DNA from: Acheta domesticus
Taxonomy: Eukaryota; Arthropoda; Insecta; Orthoptera; Gryllidae
Assembly: GCA_031308135.1 (NCBI GenBank)
Contig: JAHLJT010000631.1
Coordinates: 6,239,371 to 6,303,370 of the forward strand
Direction of reading: 5' to 3'
Length of the DNA: 64,000 bases
A program made the translations under genes and the position numbers. The number at the start of each line of letters is the position of its first letter. The stretch's first letter is position 1. The notes beneath the pieces are model-generated. The model ran no database searches. It worked only from the letters and a program-made list of their open reading frames with translations, and had not been told where the DNA came from. Shown here piece after piece: positions 33,860 to 45,239 of the stretch.

Positions 33860-36800
33860 GTACGCACACAGGGGGAGAGAGAGATAGAGGATTATCTGTT
33901 GAGAACATAAAATGTACCTAGTGTTCCTGGAATCACCCTGTCAAAATAGGATATCCCACTGATCATTTTTTATTCAAGAACCTAGTTGTTGATGCTTATT
34001 AAAATGGAGTGGTATCATGCAGGCTACTGTGGAAATCGAAGCAAGTATTCAAGAGCTCCTCTATGTTTTGTTGCATATCTGACAAAGCTCCAAAATTGAG
34101 GTAGTGGTAATGATGAAATTTAATGGGGCAAAGAAGATTGTAAGAAATAAAAGATTAATATTACCTAATCTGGTACATCCTCATTTCTCCTAGCTACACC
34201 TCCTTAAAGACTTATAGATCAAATGCATCTTATCTTAAAATGATCTGCAATAGAGCCTGCATAAACTGGAGGCTATTTTCAAGGCACACAAGATACTATT
34301 TTGGCAAAGTATTTTAATATGAAATTTATTGGCTTAAGAAACATCAAATTAGTTGCTTTTATCTTCCACACTTTTTTTCACAGGCTTAGGACAAAAACCA
34401 ATGAGAAACAACTGTCAACTTCCACAACATCACTACTTTGGCCCCTAACAAAGGGGAAATATTGAGCAATATAATTTGACCAGAAATATACTTAAAACAC
34501 TAAAAACTGCACATCGAATTTAAGCCTTTAACAAACGGTCTCAATTCAGAATAAACATCAACAACAAAACAAGTTGAAGGCAAAATCACATCTAACACAT
34601 TTTCCTTACAGCACTGCAACATTATTTAGAAGTAACAATTCAAACTATAGTGAATTGTGCACATCACATTGTTAGCAGATAAAGCATTTATCACACAAAA
34701 GCCAGTGACCGGAGGCTGTATCTTGCCAGCAATCAACATTCAACTCCCCTGCCACAACATATAATGCGAAATCATACAAATGATAAAAATGTTTCTATCA
34801 CATTTATAATGTATTTCAATTTAACCGATTCTTGATGTAGTAATACATATTTATGTAACCTCTATTAATAGATAACCGATTTATTCCTCACAGCTCCCTC
34901 TGGCAAGATATTTAAACTAATAATAGAATAATTGCCAGCCTTGCATGCTTTCATTTCAACACAATTAATTTAAAACAACTACAAAATCAATATGCAGCAT
35001 TATGAAACGCACAAAATTACATGAAAGAGATACAAAAATCACACAAAATATACAAAAATGAGTATAGTTACAATAGATTATTAAAAACTTCATTTGAAAA
35101 GAAATATTTCATAAATAATATAATTTATTTCAATAGTATCTGTTTCTGTGACCACTACACTTCTTAGTCTAATGAACTTCCAAATCAGTTTAAAGCCACA
35201 GGGTAAAGTATTGTTAGGACATCATTCATCATTATTACTATACATTTACGCATCAGATCTTTTTGTCTATCCACAGTGGATCTACTACAAAAATCAATTA
35301 TGATTATTGATAAATTAATCGGTTTCATGCCACTAAAACATACTTTTCATAATAAACATTTACAATGAAAAATTAGAATTTATACTACAATACTGAAAGA
35401 AATTCAAAAGTAATGATCCACAAAATAAATGTACACTTTTATAATACATTATTCCACTTACAGAAGTTTCAACAATTTCAAGAGAATATATGAAAATCAA
35501 AATGTTTCAAAAGGTTCAGTACATATTTTAAACAAGTTCAGTGTCCAGGAAAATCAAGTTATAACTTACACTGGCCTTTACTTTGTATACCCAAACTATA
35601 ATCACAAGGTGGGCACACACAATTACACTGCATAAATTATTCTGAAAATTCACTTTCTGAACATCAATTTCTGAGTACACAGAACTTTACATCCTCTCAA
35701 ACTCTAAACTCTTTAATTTCAATGAACAGTTGTCAAATTTTAAAACTTAGATTCCGCAATGCAAAATGAATAACTTACATTTACATTAGGATTTCAAACA
35801 TATTACATCCTAATCCATATTTTTAAGTATTAGCCAACAGACTGCTCTTCTCAATAATCTATCTTAGCTGAAATCTGTTTGTAACCGTATGGTTGAATTT
35901 TAAATTCAATTTAACTTCTTTCCTTCCTTTTCCATTACAAATAATATCATTCAATATCAATTCATTTATTCTCAATTCCAAATACTTCAAAAATGTATTA
36001 ACTTGCTGAATTTTCACTAAAGAAATGTTCGTTTGAAATGGAAGCAGTTGATCAAAATATGCATAAAATTAGATAACTTAAAAATTTATTACAATAATAA
36101 ATACAGTGATGAAAATTATTTTTTAGTGAAACACGTATTTCAGGTTTTAGAAATGCAATGCTAGTGCATTTTTACTGCACTGGAAGAGCAATTCAACATC
36201 ACAGTTAACTTTACTGACCCTTGATAAGTAAAAGAAATGATTATAAAAGAAAGCATGAATATTTTATCCTTTAAATGCTTCAACCAAAGTTCTTGCAATT
36301 GTAAGCATATTCTCTCATTAGTGTCTACACATTGGAAGAGCAAGATGCACGTGTAAAATTTGACACAAAATATATCACTTGCTTGGGCAAAAATATTGTT
36401 GGGTTGGTGTGAACCCAAGAAATACAATTAAAATAGGGAGAATACATACATAAAAGAAAGATAGCATAAAGGCTAATTGAACAGAAACTTTGAAGATGTC
36501 AAAAGCTGTGAAATGAGTTTCATAAGTCCACTGTCATTGGCAGAATGCAGGTTAACTGTAAGACATCTTCAGAAATTATCTTGCGACTACATATATTTTC
36601 TTCATAGATGTAAAACATCTGCATTCGCATATAGTTTTGATTTTGTTACAAAAGCCAATCTCCAATAGCAATGTTAAATATTATATAATAATTTACAACA
36701 TTAATTCTATAAAAATCTTTTTGCACTACAGAGACAGTATAAACATCCACAGTGACATCAAATTAATGCACAAGTTTTGACAAAAATACATTATATTTTT

Positions 36801-36946
36801 ATACCTCAAATTTCTTATCTGTATCTTGCTACAGCACCAATTCAGTATCCAATGTGACAAACAATGGTTGCAGGAATGGTTTGGCTTACAACCGTCATCA
36901 TCTTTCTTGATATATGATATATATTTACAACAACAAAAAAACTAAT
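33860..36946. other. DES1 3' flank and intergenic spacer
   Basis: AT-rich sequence whose right part (up to 36946) should include the DES1 3' UTR. A minus-strand AATAAA lies near 36077. No coding sequence, transposon end or RNA gene was recognised. Confidence 0.5.
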
Positions 36947-37087
36947 TTATGAATCCAATCCTCTACTCTTTCTCTTTATACGAGCGTATGGTCCTATGTC
37001 AGGGTCTGTTATGAAGTCGTACAGCACACTAACCCAGGAATTGTGTTGAGGCAGGTTTTCATAATATTCTGGTGCTATCCTCTTCAC
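36947..37087 (-). CDS. DEGS1: DES1 terminal exon
   Basis: It encodes [18 protein letters not shown] to the lysine/arginine-rich end and a TAA stop at 36947-36949. The intron before it (37088-37174) is only 87 bp, a multiple of three, and has no stop in frame. Confidence 0.94.
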   Translation of the reverse strand: MKRIAPEYYENLPQHNSWVSVLYDFITDPDIGPYARIKRKSRGLDS

Positions 37088-38978
37088 CTGAGAATGTAGA
37101 AGTAATTGATAAGGACTTAAATGTATTAAAAATCCACAGGTTTTAAACTCGCATTTAGCCAAACATAAATGTACCTCAGGTAAAAGTGATCCAGGCACAG
37201 CAGGGAAATCATGATGCTCATTATGATAGCCAACATTGAAAGTAATCCAGTTGAGGCAACCATAGTAAGAGTATGTTTCATAACCTTTCTTGAACATATA
37301 ATGCTCAGAAATGAAGTGTCCAGCAACTGGATGCAATCCCATTGCCATTAATGATCCTGCTATCATGTACCCAAGAATCTTGCCACCTATGACAAAGTAA
37401 ATCACAAAATATTTGTTTTAACAGTATTATTGTTGAAATTCACATTTTTTGTGTAACCATCAAGCCCAAATATTAAATAGCAATAAGACAAAGTGAAGCT
37501 GGTAGAATGAATTTTACTTTTGTTGTTGTTGTTACTTTATACAATTGATTGCAGGTTTAATGTTAACAATTAAAGAAAACCTATTTCATTACACAAAACA
37601 CTAGACTCAAGACTAGACTCAGATGATAGGTTAGCTATCATTAAGGCACGAATTCACGAAGATAAGTCAATTTATATAGCACTATGCTGTTCTGGTAGAA
37701 GTACAATATTTAAAATAAATAATCCAAAAGTTAAAAGATCTTTTTCAAATTTGAGGGGCCATGACATCGGACAGACTGATTTGAGAATAAACATTTTTGT
37801 AAAAATCCTATGTTCAAGCAAAATACATCATTAAATATTGCAGAAGTCTGATTCTCATTGAAAGCTGTAACTTTCAAAAATTGCAAATTCAAATCTCCTG
37901 TTTGTTTTTTCAGAAGAAGCCTGAAGAATTTGGATACCTGAAGAATTGGAAGCCTGAAGAATTTGCAATATTATAATGTTATGTATTTATTAAAGATAAA
38001 ACGATATAGACTGTACCATTAAAGCACCACTAGTTTCAGTATCAGGGTCCTACAATCAGAGGTTGATCTAGGTATTCAGGCTCCCAAGACAAATATAGAA
38101 TTTGCCTTCCTTGTGAGGATACTTCAAATTAGAGTTGTAGTTATTTGTTTTTAGAGGGATCCTCTAAATAACACCCCTTGTGAGCGACGCCCATGGCACA
38201 TGCCATGTCTGCCATACCGTAGATACACCTCTGCCAATACATATATAATACAATATAATACTGCTCCTACAATAGGAGCTTTTCAATCAAAATTTCAGCT
38301 TTTTTCCCTGTAGCATTACAAAAGAAAGTGAAAGGAGGAATACCTTGACCATAAAGGCACAAGTAATTTCCAGCAAACCCCTGACCCCTTCTCGCCTCAT
38401 CAAGACACAAAGATTAACACCAGAAGATCACTAAACAAATTCAATGACAATCTCTCCAACAATTAACGTTGTTGTGTATGGAAACTTCCTCATGTCATCA
38501 ACTTTAATAAAATTCAATATACAAACCAGTTCTTACCTAGATAATAATACACAAATGCATTAAATGAAAGTTGAATGATGACATTGTATACTTCCATCGC
38601 ACTAGGTGGCTTGGGGTAAGTGATAACAGGACGCAGTGCATAGAAAAATGGCTGAAGACACACCCAACAAAATTTTCCAAAAGTGTTGCAGAACAGCTTG
38701 GCCTCTAAATAAGTGGGAATGTCTGTGTCTCTCTTCTCATCACCTTGGTACTGAGGAAAGAAAAACCAAAATCACTATTTCACTTAACTTTTCATTTTAA
38801 AATTTATGTCAAGACAATCTGAAATTCATAAATCGTACTCTATGGTGCTCCAGGTGATACTTCTTGAAGCTCACAGAGAATGGTAGTCCAATTGGCAAAT
38901 TAGCAAATATTCCAAAGATTCTGTTTGCCAATGGCCGGGCATGTCCAAAGGCCAAATTATGTGATAATTCATGAATGG
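36947..38978 (-). CDS. DEGS1: Dihydroceramide delta-4 desaturase DES1 (N-terminal exon not found)
   Basis: DES1 (infertile crescent in flies) is an ER membrane di-iron enzyme that introduces the delta-4 double bond into dihydroceramide to make ceramide. Four exons (38839-38978, 38537-38750, 37175-37386, 36947-37087) join in phase into 234 residues. All three histidine boxes are present: HELSH (exon at 38978), HLEHH just before the next junction, and HNEHH in [10 protein letters not shown]. Hydrophobic segments such as [19 protein letters not shown] and [15 protein letters not shown] fit a polytopic desaturase. The C-terminus is [16 protein letters not shown]. The first visible exon starts two bases into an alanine codon, so an upstream exon of about 85-90 residues must exist. 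I did not find it between 39 and 42.5 kb. No damage is seen. Confidence 0.94.
37175..37386 (-). CDS. DEGS1: DES1 exon with histidine box 3
   Basis: It encodes [12 protein letters not shown], then [16 protein letters not shown] and [16 protein letters not shown]. The third HxxHH box and the conserved HFISEHYMF segment are intact. Confidence 0.95.
38537..38750 (-). CDS. DEGS1: DES1 exon, central region
   Basis: It encodes [20 protein letters not shown] to AFVYYYL plus the first base of a glycine codon. It covers the loop after box 2 and the transmembrane stretch before the ILGYM segment. The acceptor is TTTCCTCAG and the donor GTAAGA. Confidence 0.93.
38839..38978 (-). CDS. DEGS1: DES1 exon with histidine boxes 1 and 2
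   Basis: It encodes [20 protein letters not shown] to KKYHLEHHR, 46 full codons after a split codon. The acceptor is TTTTTAG and the donor GTACGA, phase 0. It holds the HxxxH and first HxxHH iron-ligand motifs. Confidence 0.93.
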
Positions 38979-40500
38979 CTAAAAAAGAAAAAGAAAAACA
39001 TTACAATGCCAGGAAACAACACTGATTATAACAATCGCATAACTGAAAATATTCAAGGCAAGACAATATACATTCATCTAACTACACATTTGTTAAATCA
39101 TGCATTTAGAATCAAAGATGCCCACACTCCTGCATGAATCATGCAATTTCCCAACCACACTTGTATACTTAGGGAGACAATGAATAAACTGAGGTTCCAA
39201 TTCCCCAATTTCATACTCCCTTTTTTTTTAAAAAATGTATTTTTGTGTAAACAAGTGTTTAAAAAAATTGAGTTTCATTAATTTACAAGCATTAAAATTT
39301 TCAATACCCAATTAATAACAGACAAAGAACAACCGATTAATAACAGACAATCAATCTCAATAATAACTGCCATTTAATACAATGAAGGAAGAACACTTCA
39401 GCATTTCAGGTTTTTCTAAAGTTGTTTTTAATACAAAGCAATGCTATTGGTATTGCCATCACAACACAACACAACACAATTCTCCTCAATGGTTAAATCT
39501 GTGTCAGGGCCTTTCTCGTTTTCTGATCTTTTAGAATGACTATATCACTCACGTCTGCATGTGTCGTACATAACCAATGTTAAGCCAGAACATACAATAT
39601 TCAAATTAAACCAATCCCAGATGACTATTCCCATATGATTATCAATTTTGCACTCTGCTGTAATCAAATTGTTCATCTTTTTTTTGATGTCAATGACAGC
39701 AATTGTTTTATGTTCATAAAAGTGTGTGAGTATCAATATAATATTAAAATGAGTTTTGGTAATGTTGCAAGCAGTGAAATTGTATTTATTATTAAAGAAT
39801 CAGTGCCGAAAAATAGCAAAGAAACAGAAAATGTAAAGCAATTTCAAGAATTTTGTTAAGAAAGAAAATATAAATTAACGGCACAATCTACAAATGAAGA
39901 AATTACACACATTTTGATTGGGCAATTAATATGCAAAGATTAGGTGGTGAAGAGTACTAAGAATATCCTACCAAAACTACATGGAACATCACAACCAAAA
40001 TTATACAGGAAAATACATAAATGACTGCAAACATTTGTTCTATCTTCTCAGAACTGATGAATCTCACTGCTAATTCACCTTCTACATCTTCCATTTCAAA
40101 CACTTTCAAGACATGGAAAGCTCAACTTCTTACAACTTTAATAATTGTGTTTTTAATAAATGTTCTTGTAAGTCGTTTTATTATAACAGTTTTCTGAAAG
40201 TTTTGTAACCATAAAATTGAAACATAGTTGAAATTATTTTTTGCAGTAAACTGTTATTCACATTTTCCTTGGATATATGTTATTCAAGGAGGCAGTGATA
40301 ACTCTGAGGTGAATGAAACTTTCATAAAAGTTGGTAACAGTTTTGATTCATTTCTTTTTATCATAATTCCTGTGATCTTAATTATCAATTTCCTTCATGT
40401 AATGTGTTATTTTGTGAAAAAGTCACACTAAATATCACACGAAGTGCTGTGATATTACTTACGATAAATAATTATTACACATGTTTGGATCATAGAAAGT
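38979..40500 (-). other. DES1 upstream intron
   Basis: Presumed intron between the missing N-terminal exon and 38978. It contains a short ACAAC microsatellite (about 39462-39480). A plus-strand open frame with hydrophobic segments lies at 40228-40431, which I cannot tie to any family. Confidence 0.5.
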
Positions 40501-40507
40501 GATGTGC

Positions 40508-40757
40508 TTGCAGTGGCAGATCGGGGGGGGGGGGGGGTCCTCCCAAAAAGGCATAGTTTTTGTTCGTTACTTTCTTTTACTTAATAAAATGTATTTAAAT
40601 ATGTATTTATGTTAGTAATATGTAATTATTTTAAAAATAAAATTGTATAGTATTATATGTCCACTACAGAAATAATATGCAATATAAAACAAATATTTAT
40701 TATTTAACAAAAAATGTATGATTGCCCCCTCCAAAATGATCGTTGGATCCGCCCCTG
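40508..40757. mobile_element. Candidate hAT-type MITE with G run
   Basis: The left end CAGTGGCAGATC, followed by a 14-G run and TCCTCCC, and the right end TTGGATCCGCCCCTG are imperfect inverted repeats. They resemble the CAGTGGCGGATCCAGG ends of hAT elements. An 8-bp target duplication could not be confirmed, and the interior is non-coding AT-rich DNA. Confidence 0.6.
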
Positions 40758-40982
40758 GAGTGCATTCTGTTTCTGGTAGAAGTGGTAATAAAATAAAATG
40801 AATAGCGGAACACCAGCGTAGATGGTGGACTGGGGTTGTCATTACAAGTTCGTGTGTTCATGTTCAAGGTCGTGTTCGGGTCTCGGACGGCACCACATGA
40901 GAAAGTGTAAGAGTAATCGATTATTTCCATGCTCACTATTGAGCGCATGCGAGGAACGACAGCCTTAATGCCGTGAGTACCA

Positions 40983-41021
40983 TTAAAATAAAAATAAATA
41001 AATAAAAATAAACTAAAAATC
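40983..41021 (+). repeat. A-rich tail (AAATA units)
   Basis: A run of AATAAAAATAAATAAATAAA-type text, as at the 3' end of a SINE or LINE. The sequence upstream (40760-40980) was not recognised. Confidence 0.5.
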
Positions 41022-41569
41022 AGGTGACCCCTATTATGGTTTGTCGTTGCCTTGCACTGAATGAACGATGGTAGGGATAATCAGGAGTAATGAATGATTG
41101 TCTCTTGAATGCGATACGTTGTAGAATGAGATGTCAAGCACGGGAAAATTTCGTAACGAAAACCCTCAATGTCTTCCACGAGAGTCGAGGCCGCAACATT
41201 CTGTTCCGAGAACAGGTACGATGGCAGACGCATTCAAGGGGAGTGGCTGGGATTGTCCCCTCTTGCGAGTTGAATGTCCCCAGCCGGACAAATATTAATG
41301 TGTTCTTGCAAGGGATACGATTAATGGATTTTAGGTGCCGTCTTTGCGATTTCCGTAGTTTGAAGGTTCAAATGAAGGAATTCAAATGACAGAAATTGAA
41401 ACAGAAAACATTCTCGAGAACATCATTCGGATTAATCCCAACTATGTTGCGGAAGCAAAGGTGGTATTAATTTCAGTATTCATTCGGCGATCGCATTCTC
41501 CTGAAGATTTGGATGTCCTGTAGAAAAATTGCCTATTGGCACCTCGGACGATGGCACTAGTGCCGTACG

Positions 41570-41960
41570 CCGGCCTGCGTTTATGACCCTCTGAGGCGGG
41601 GCCAGGGCGGGGCCAGGGCGGGGCCAGGGCGGGGCCAGGGCGGGGCCAGGGCGGGGCCTGGGCGGGGCCAGGGCGGGGCCAGGGCGGGGCGGCCTGGCGG
41701 GCCGGCCTGGCGGGGCGCGGCGGCGTCGGAGAGCGCAGGCCGGCTGGGTGCATGACGTAATCGCGACAACGCGTCCCGACGCGTCGCGTGGCGTCACGTA
41801 ACGTGAGCGGGCGGTCACGTGCGGGCGAGCGGGGGCGAAGTGCCGCCCACCGGCGCGGCGGAGGCCCCGGCGCCTTGCATAATGGGGCGGCGACGCGGTG
41901 CGTCACTCGTCGGTCCTCGCCGCAGACGCAGCCGCAGCCTTGGCGGCGGCGGGGAGATGC
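41570..41960. promoter_or_regulatory. CpG-rich island with CRE and E-box-like sites
   Basis: A sharp GC- and CpG-rich block in otherwise AT-rich DNA. It contains TGACGTAA (about 41754), GCGTCACGTAACGTGA and a CACGTG E-box (about 41815). It lies 2.6 kb upstream of the first visible DES1 exon on the side expected for its promoter. That link is inference, because no exon 1 was found, and another gene or a repeat could own it. Confidence 0.4.
41594..41690. repeat. GC minisatellite, 11-bp unit
   Basis: About nine head-to-tail copies of GGGGCCAGGGC, one carrying CCT in place of CCA. The plus strand has many closely spaced G3-G4 runs, so it could form G-quadruplexes. Confidence 0.92.
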
Positions 41961-42059
41961 AACAGGTGGCGCGAATACGTGCCTCCACTCATGTGGTCCC
42001 CGATCCTCCGATCGACGAAATTCCGGTTTTCCCCGTACGATCTGATATGTGATAACAGT

Positions 42060-43650
42060 ATTAATTCACTATGGAGTTTTAGAGCATGTGCAGGAATGTT
42101 GATATCGCAAGCTCGGACGGATGCTGTTCAATCTCATCTTGTCCGCATTCTTGCTGTATCACATGACGTTAACCCACACTGTAATGCGATAATGATAAAT
42201 AAACTACATGTTATTTCCAACCTGCTCTGCGTTCCCATGAGAGTACTGGCACTTTTCTCCCTTCAAGTCTAATTTTCTCAATGCTCCACGTGCACATGAT
42301 TTACTCTCATACTACAATTGCTCGACAACGACAATAATCGTAGCGCCTCAAATAAAAATCTTGGAAAACTACACAACCCTTCCGTTTCCTACACCCTGAA
42401 GTTGTCAGACGCAGAGATTTTGTGTATTCGCCGTACACCATTGCTTGCTTAATGTTGTTCTTTATACTACTTGATTAAGATAGAAGATATTTATCATAAG
42501 TAGTATATTTATTAATATTGTATTCGAATAATATTATATTATCATATAGGTTATAATTTATATACGTTTATATTTTAATATAATTATAATTATTACTCAA
42601 TTATTAATAGATAATCCTTACAATTAGTGTAATCATCTACACTAATAAAAGTTAATTCAACGACATGTAACAGACATCGATACTACAAAAAACAGTATAT
42701 GAATAGTTATGACATTTTTACAGGCACAGTTGTCTTTGGTGAGCCGCCCTGAAGCCATAGCGGCCAACGCCTTTCGGGGTTGCCGTCGCTACGACAGACT
42801 TCCAAGTACCATATGATTTCATTCCTCGCAGAATGTTTTTCTAGTCTAAATTATATTTTCGAAATTTCTTCATCCCTACATCATGAATTGACTATGTGTA
42901 TCTTCTCTTTCTTATAGTTTTGCTAAGTCTCTCAGCGCCAGCGACTAGACACCTGCCGCTACTGGCTTCGGGCGTGTGCCATCCGGAGAGAATAAAACTT
43001 AATTTTTTTTTTAAATGCAATCATGTCCTCTTTTAAGGTTCACACTCATTGATCTTGTGTCACAGTCACCCCAAATCCACCCCTGCTTCCCTTTCAATCG
43101 GCCGCCGAGCTTTGCAGTAACAATAGCAACATTTTTTTTTACGTCTTTACGTTTTTTTACGGCTCACGCGATTTGATATTTTTTCCCCCTATTTCATACA
43201 TTCCTTGTTCTATATCCATGTGTTCCAGAAACCTACCAACCGACAACATTGTCTTGTTAACTGCGCTATTGGAAGGAAACATCCGCATGATCTGATGAAA
43301 TTATGGGACTTCAACGTTGTGCGCCGTTACCACGTATCCGACTCAGTCTGTGACCGTTCCGGATAAATTGGCCATTAATCTAACACTTAATAATTGCCAT
43401 TTCGTTTTCTTGCCCAAAAGGTATGGATGTAAAAAACCAGATAACTTCCTAGACTTATCGTCTATTGGGGGGGGAGGTTTCGATGTCCCCTAATATAACC
43501 GTTCATGTCTTCAATTTTGAACAATAATTTTCTCTTAGGTGTAGTATTATACTTCTATAATATGTTGCTTTGTATATATTTACCATATTCTAGAACATTC
43601 TCATTATTTCCCATGGCCTCCTCTATTTATAATCATCCACTTTCTACTTT
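42060..43650. other. Unassigned spacer
   Basis: No gene recognised. CCCTGAAGCCATAGCGG at 42748 and CCGCTACTGGCTTCGGG at 42957 are imperfect inverted copies that may be the ends of a small foldback element. Confidence 0.4.
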
Positions 43651-43652
43651 CC

Positions 43653-45237
43653 CGTATACGTACGTATACACGGAGTGATATACGCAGTATAGGGAAAGTT
43701 ATGTAATGCTGCGCGAAAAAATGCCCAATTTTCGGCGGAAAAAACTTTATTGCCGGGCCGTGAAAACGAAAAAGTGGATAAAACCAGTTGCTAAATTAAG
43801 AAAAAAATCCCCTAACACTTGGTGTAGCCAGAAACCCTATTTTGTGGGTCCTTGATATCGAAAAACCAATTGAAAGGAGAACGTCCATGTGTCCGTCTGT
43901 GAACACTGCTAGCGCCTAAACCATACGTACGATTTCTTCCAAAATGGATATTTCCCGGTCGATCTGATTCTTATTGAAGCTTTGAGATTTTGAAAAAGAT
44001 TCTTCAAAATTTGGAGGTACTTTATACGAAGCCCCCCGGGGATTTTCAAAATTTTCTCAAAAACGGCTCCAAATTTCTTCTTTAAATTTCTAGTATGAAT
44101 AGAGTAAAATACACTTATTCGTGAAAATCGAACCTATGCCATGTTAATAACTCTGAATTTTCGAAAATTGTGAAAGTTTGAATTTTTTTCGGCGTCTTTC
44201 TCCAACTACAAAATTGAAGATAGAGATTTTTTCTTCAAATAAAATTTGTTCTGCATATTGAGTTCTTTCATAAAGGTTATGTAAATGTTTTTTAAAATTT
44301 TAGTAGTTTTCAGGCAATATTGCATGCAATATGTGCAATTTTAAAAAATTACAAAAACATAATCTTCTCAAAAACGGCTCCAAATTTTTTCTTTAAACTT
44401 TTGGTAGGGATAGTGTTAAATGTACTCTATCAGATGACATAAAAGCCATATTGCTCTATACGTTGTTTTTTTTTTCAAAAATTACAAAAATGTAAATTTT
44501 TTCACATGTTTCTCACGCCGATAATATTTACATTAGCGGCGATTTTTTCACATTATATAAAGCACATGTACTCGTAAATATAATAATGTCAAGTAAGTTT
44601 CTCGAAAACACAACCGTTTTCTGTGAAAAGTAGCTCAAAATTTCGCATTTTCCGAAACGCTCAAACGCCATTTTTTAATATATATGGCTGCAAATGTTTT
44701 CTTCTAACTTTTGTATAGGATAGTGCTAATTACACTCTTTACTATAGCGTAAAGTTTATTTTGACTTTTTTTTTCTCAAAAATTACATAATTGTAATTTT
44801 CTTGAAAGATCTCTCACATCTTTAATATGCACATTACCAGCAATTTCTAAACATTATTATATTTGAGAGTGTACGTGCTTCAAATAACTTCAAATAAAGT
44901 ATTTTGAAAAATCAAAACTTTTCTATGAAAATGAGCTTTAAATTTCGCATTTTTAGTAGCGCTAAAATGTCATTTTCTCTTAAACGGCTCATAATTGTTA
45001 AAAGAAAATTGCCATTTATGACTAGGTTTTTGTGTTCTTTAATATTCTAAAATTAATGTTCCCGTACTACTAATAGGAAACCGAAAAAATAAGAAAATGA
45101 CAGAAAAATGTGCTTTTGGCGGTGATAGATGACAGCTGGCAAGAAAGAGTATGTGGCAATTCCGAATAGCTAGCGAAGACCCAAGGAAATAGAAAACTAA
45201 TTCGGGAAAGTCTGTGCCATTCTGTAGCACCACTAGT
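43653..45237 (-). repeat. AT-rich dispersed family, apparently full-length copy
   Basis: It starts TACTTTCCCGTATACGTACG and ends TGTAGCACCACTAG. Read in the family's orientation (minus strand) it begins CTAGTGGTGCTACAGAATGG and ends CGGGAAAGTA. Interior modules recur elsewhere in the window: AATGCTGCGCGAAAAAA, ATTGCCGGGCCGTGAAAACG, TTTTGTGGGTCCTTGATATC and CAAAAACGGCTCCAAATT (three times). There is no protein-coding frame. ACTTTCCCG lies just inside both ends in inverted orientation. I cannot assign it to a known superfamily. Confidence 0.75.
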
Positions 45238-45239
45238 TT

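Noticed and set aside
40050..40431. Possible two-exon plus-strand membrane protein
   Set aside because: The candidate GTAAGT donor and TTTGCAG acceptor give an immediate stop when joined in the open frame, and the text matches no family known to me.
41442..41906. 154-residue Pro/Ala/Arg-rich minus-strand frame
   Set aside because: It is the translation of the GC minisatellite and CpG island. The composition alone keeps all frames open.
43653..45237. Calling the AT-rich family a Helitron
   Set aside because: One end has a hairpin and CTAG, but the other end lacks a TC start and no AT target site is clear, so the class is left open.
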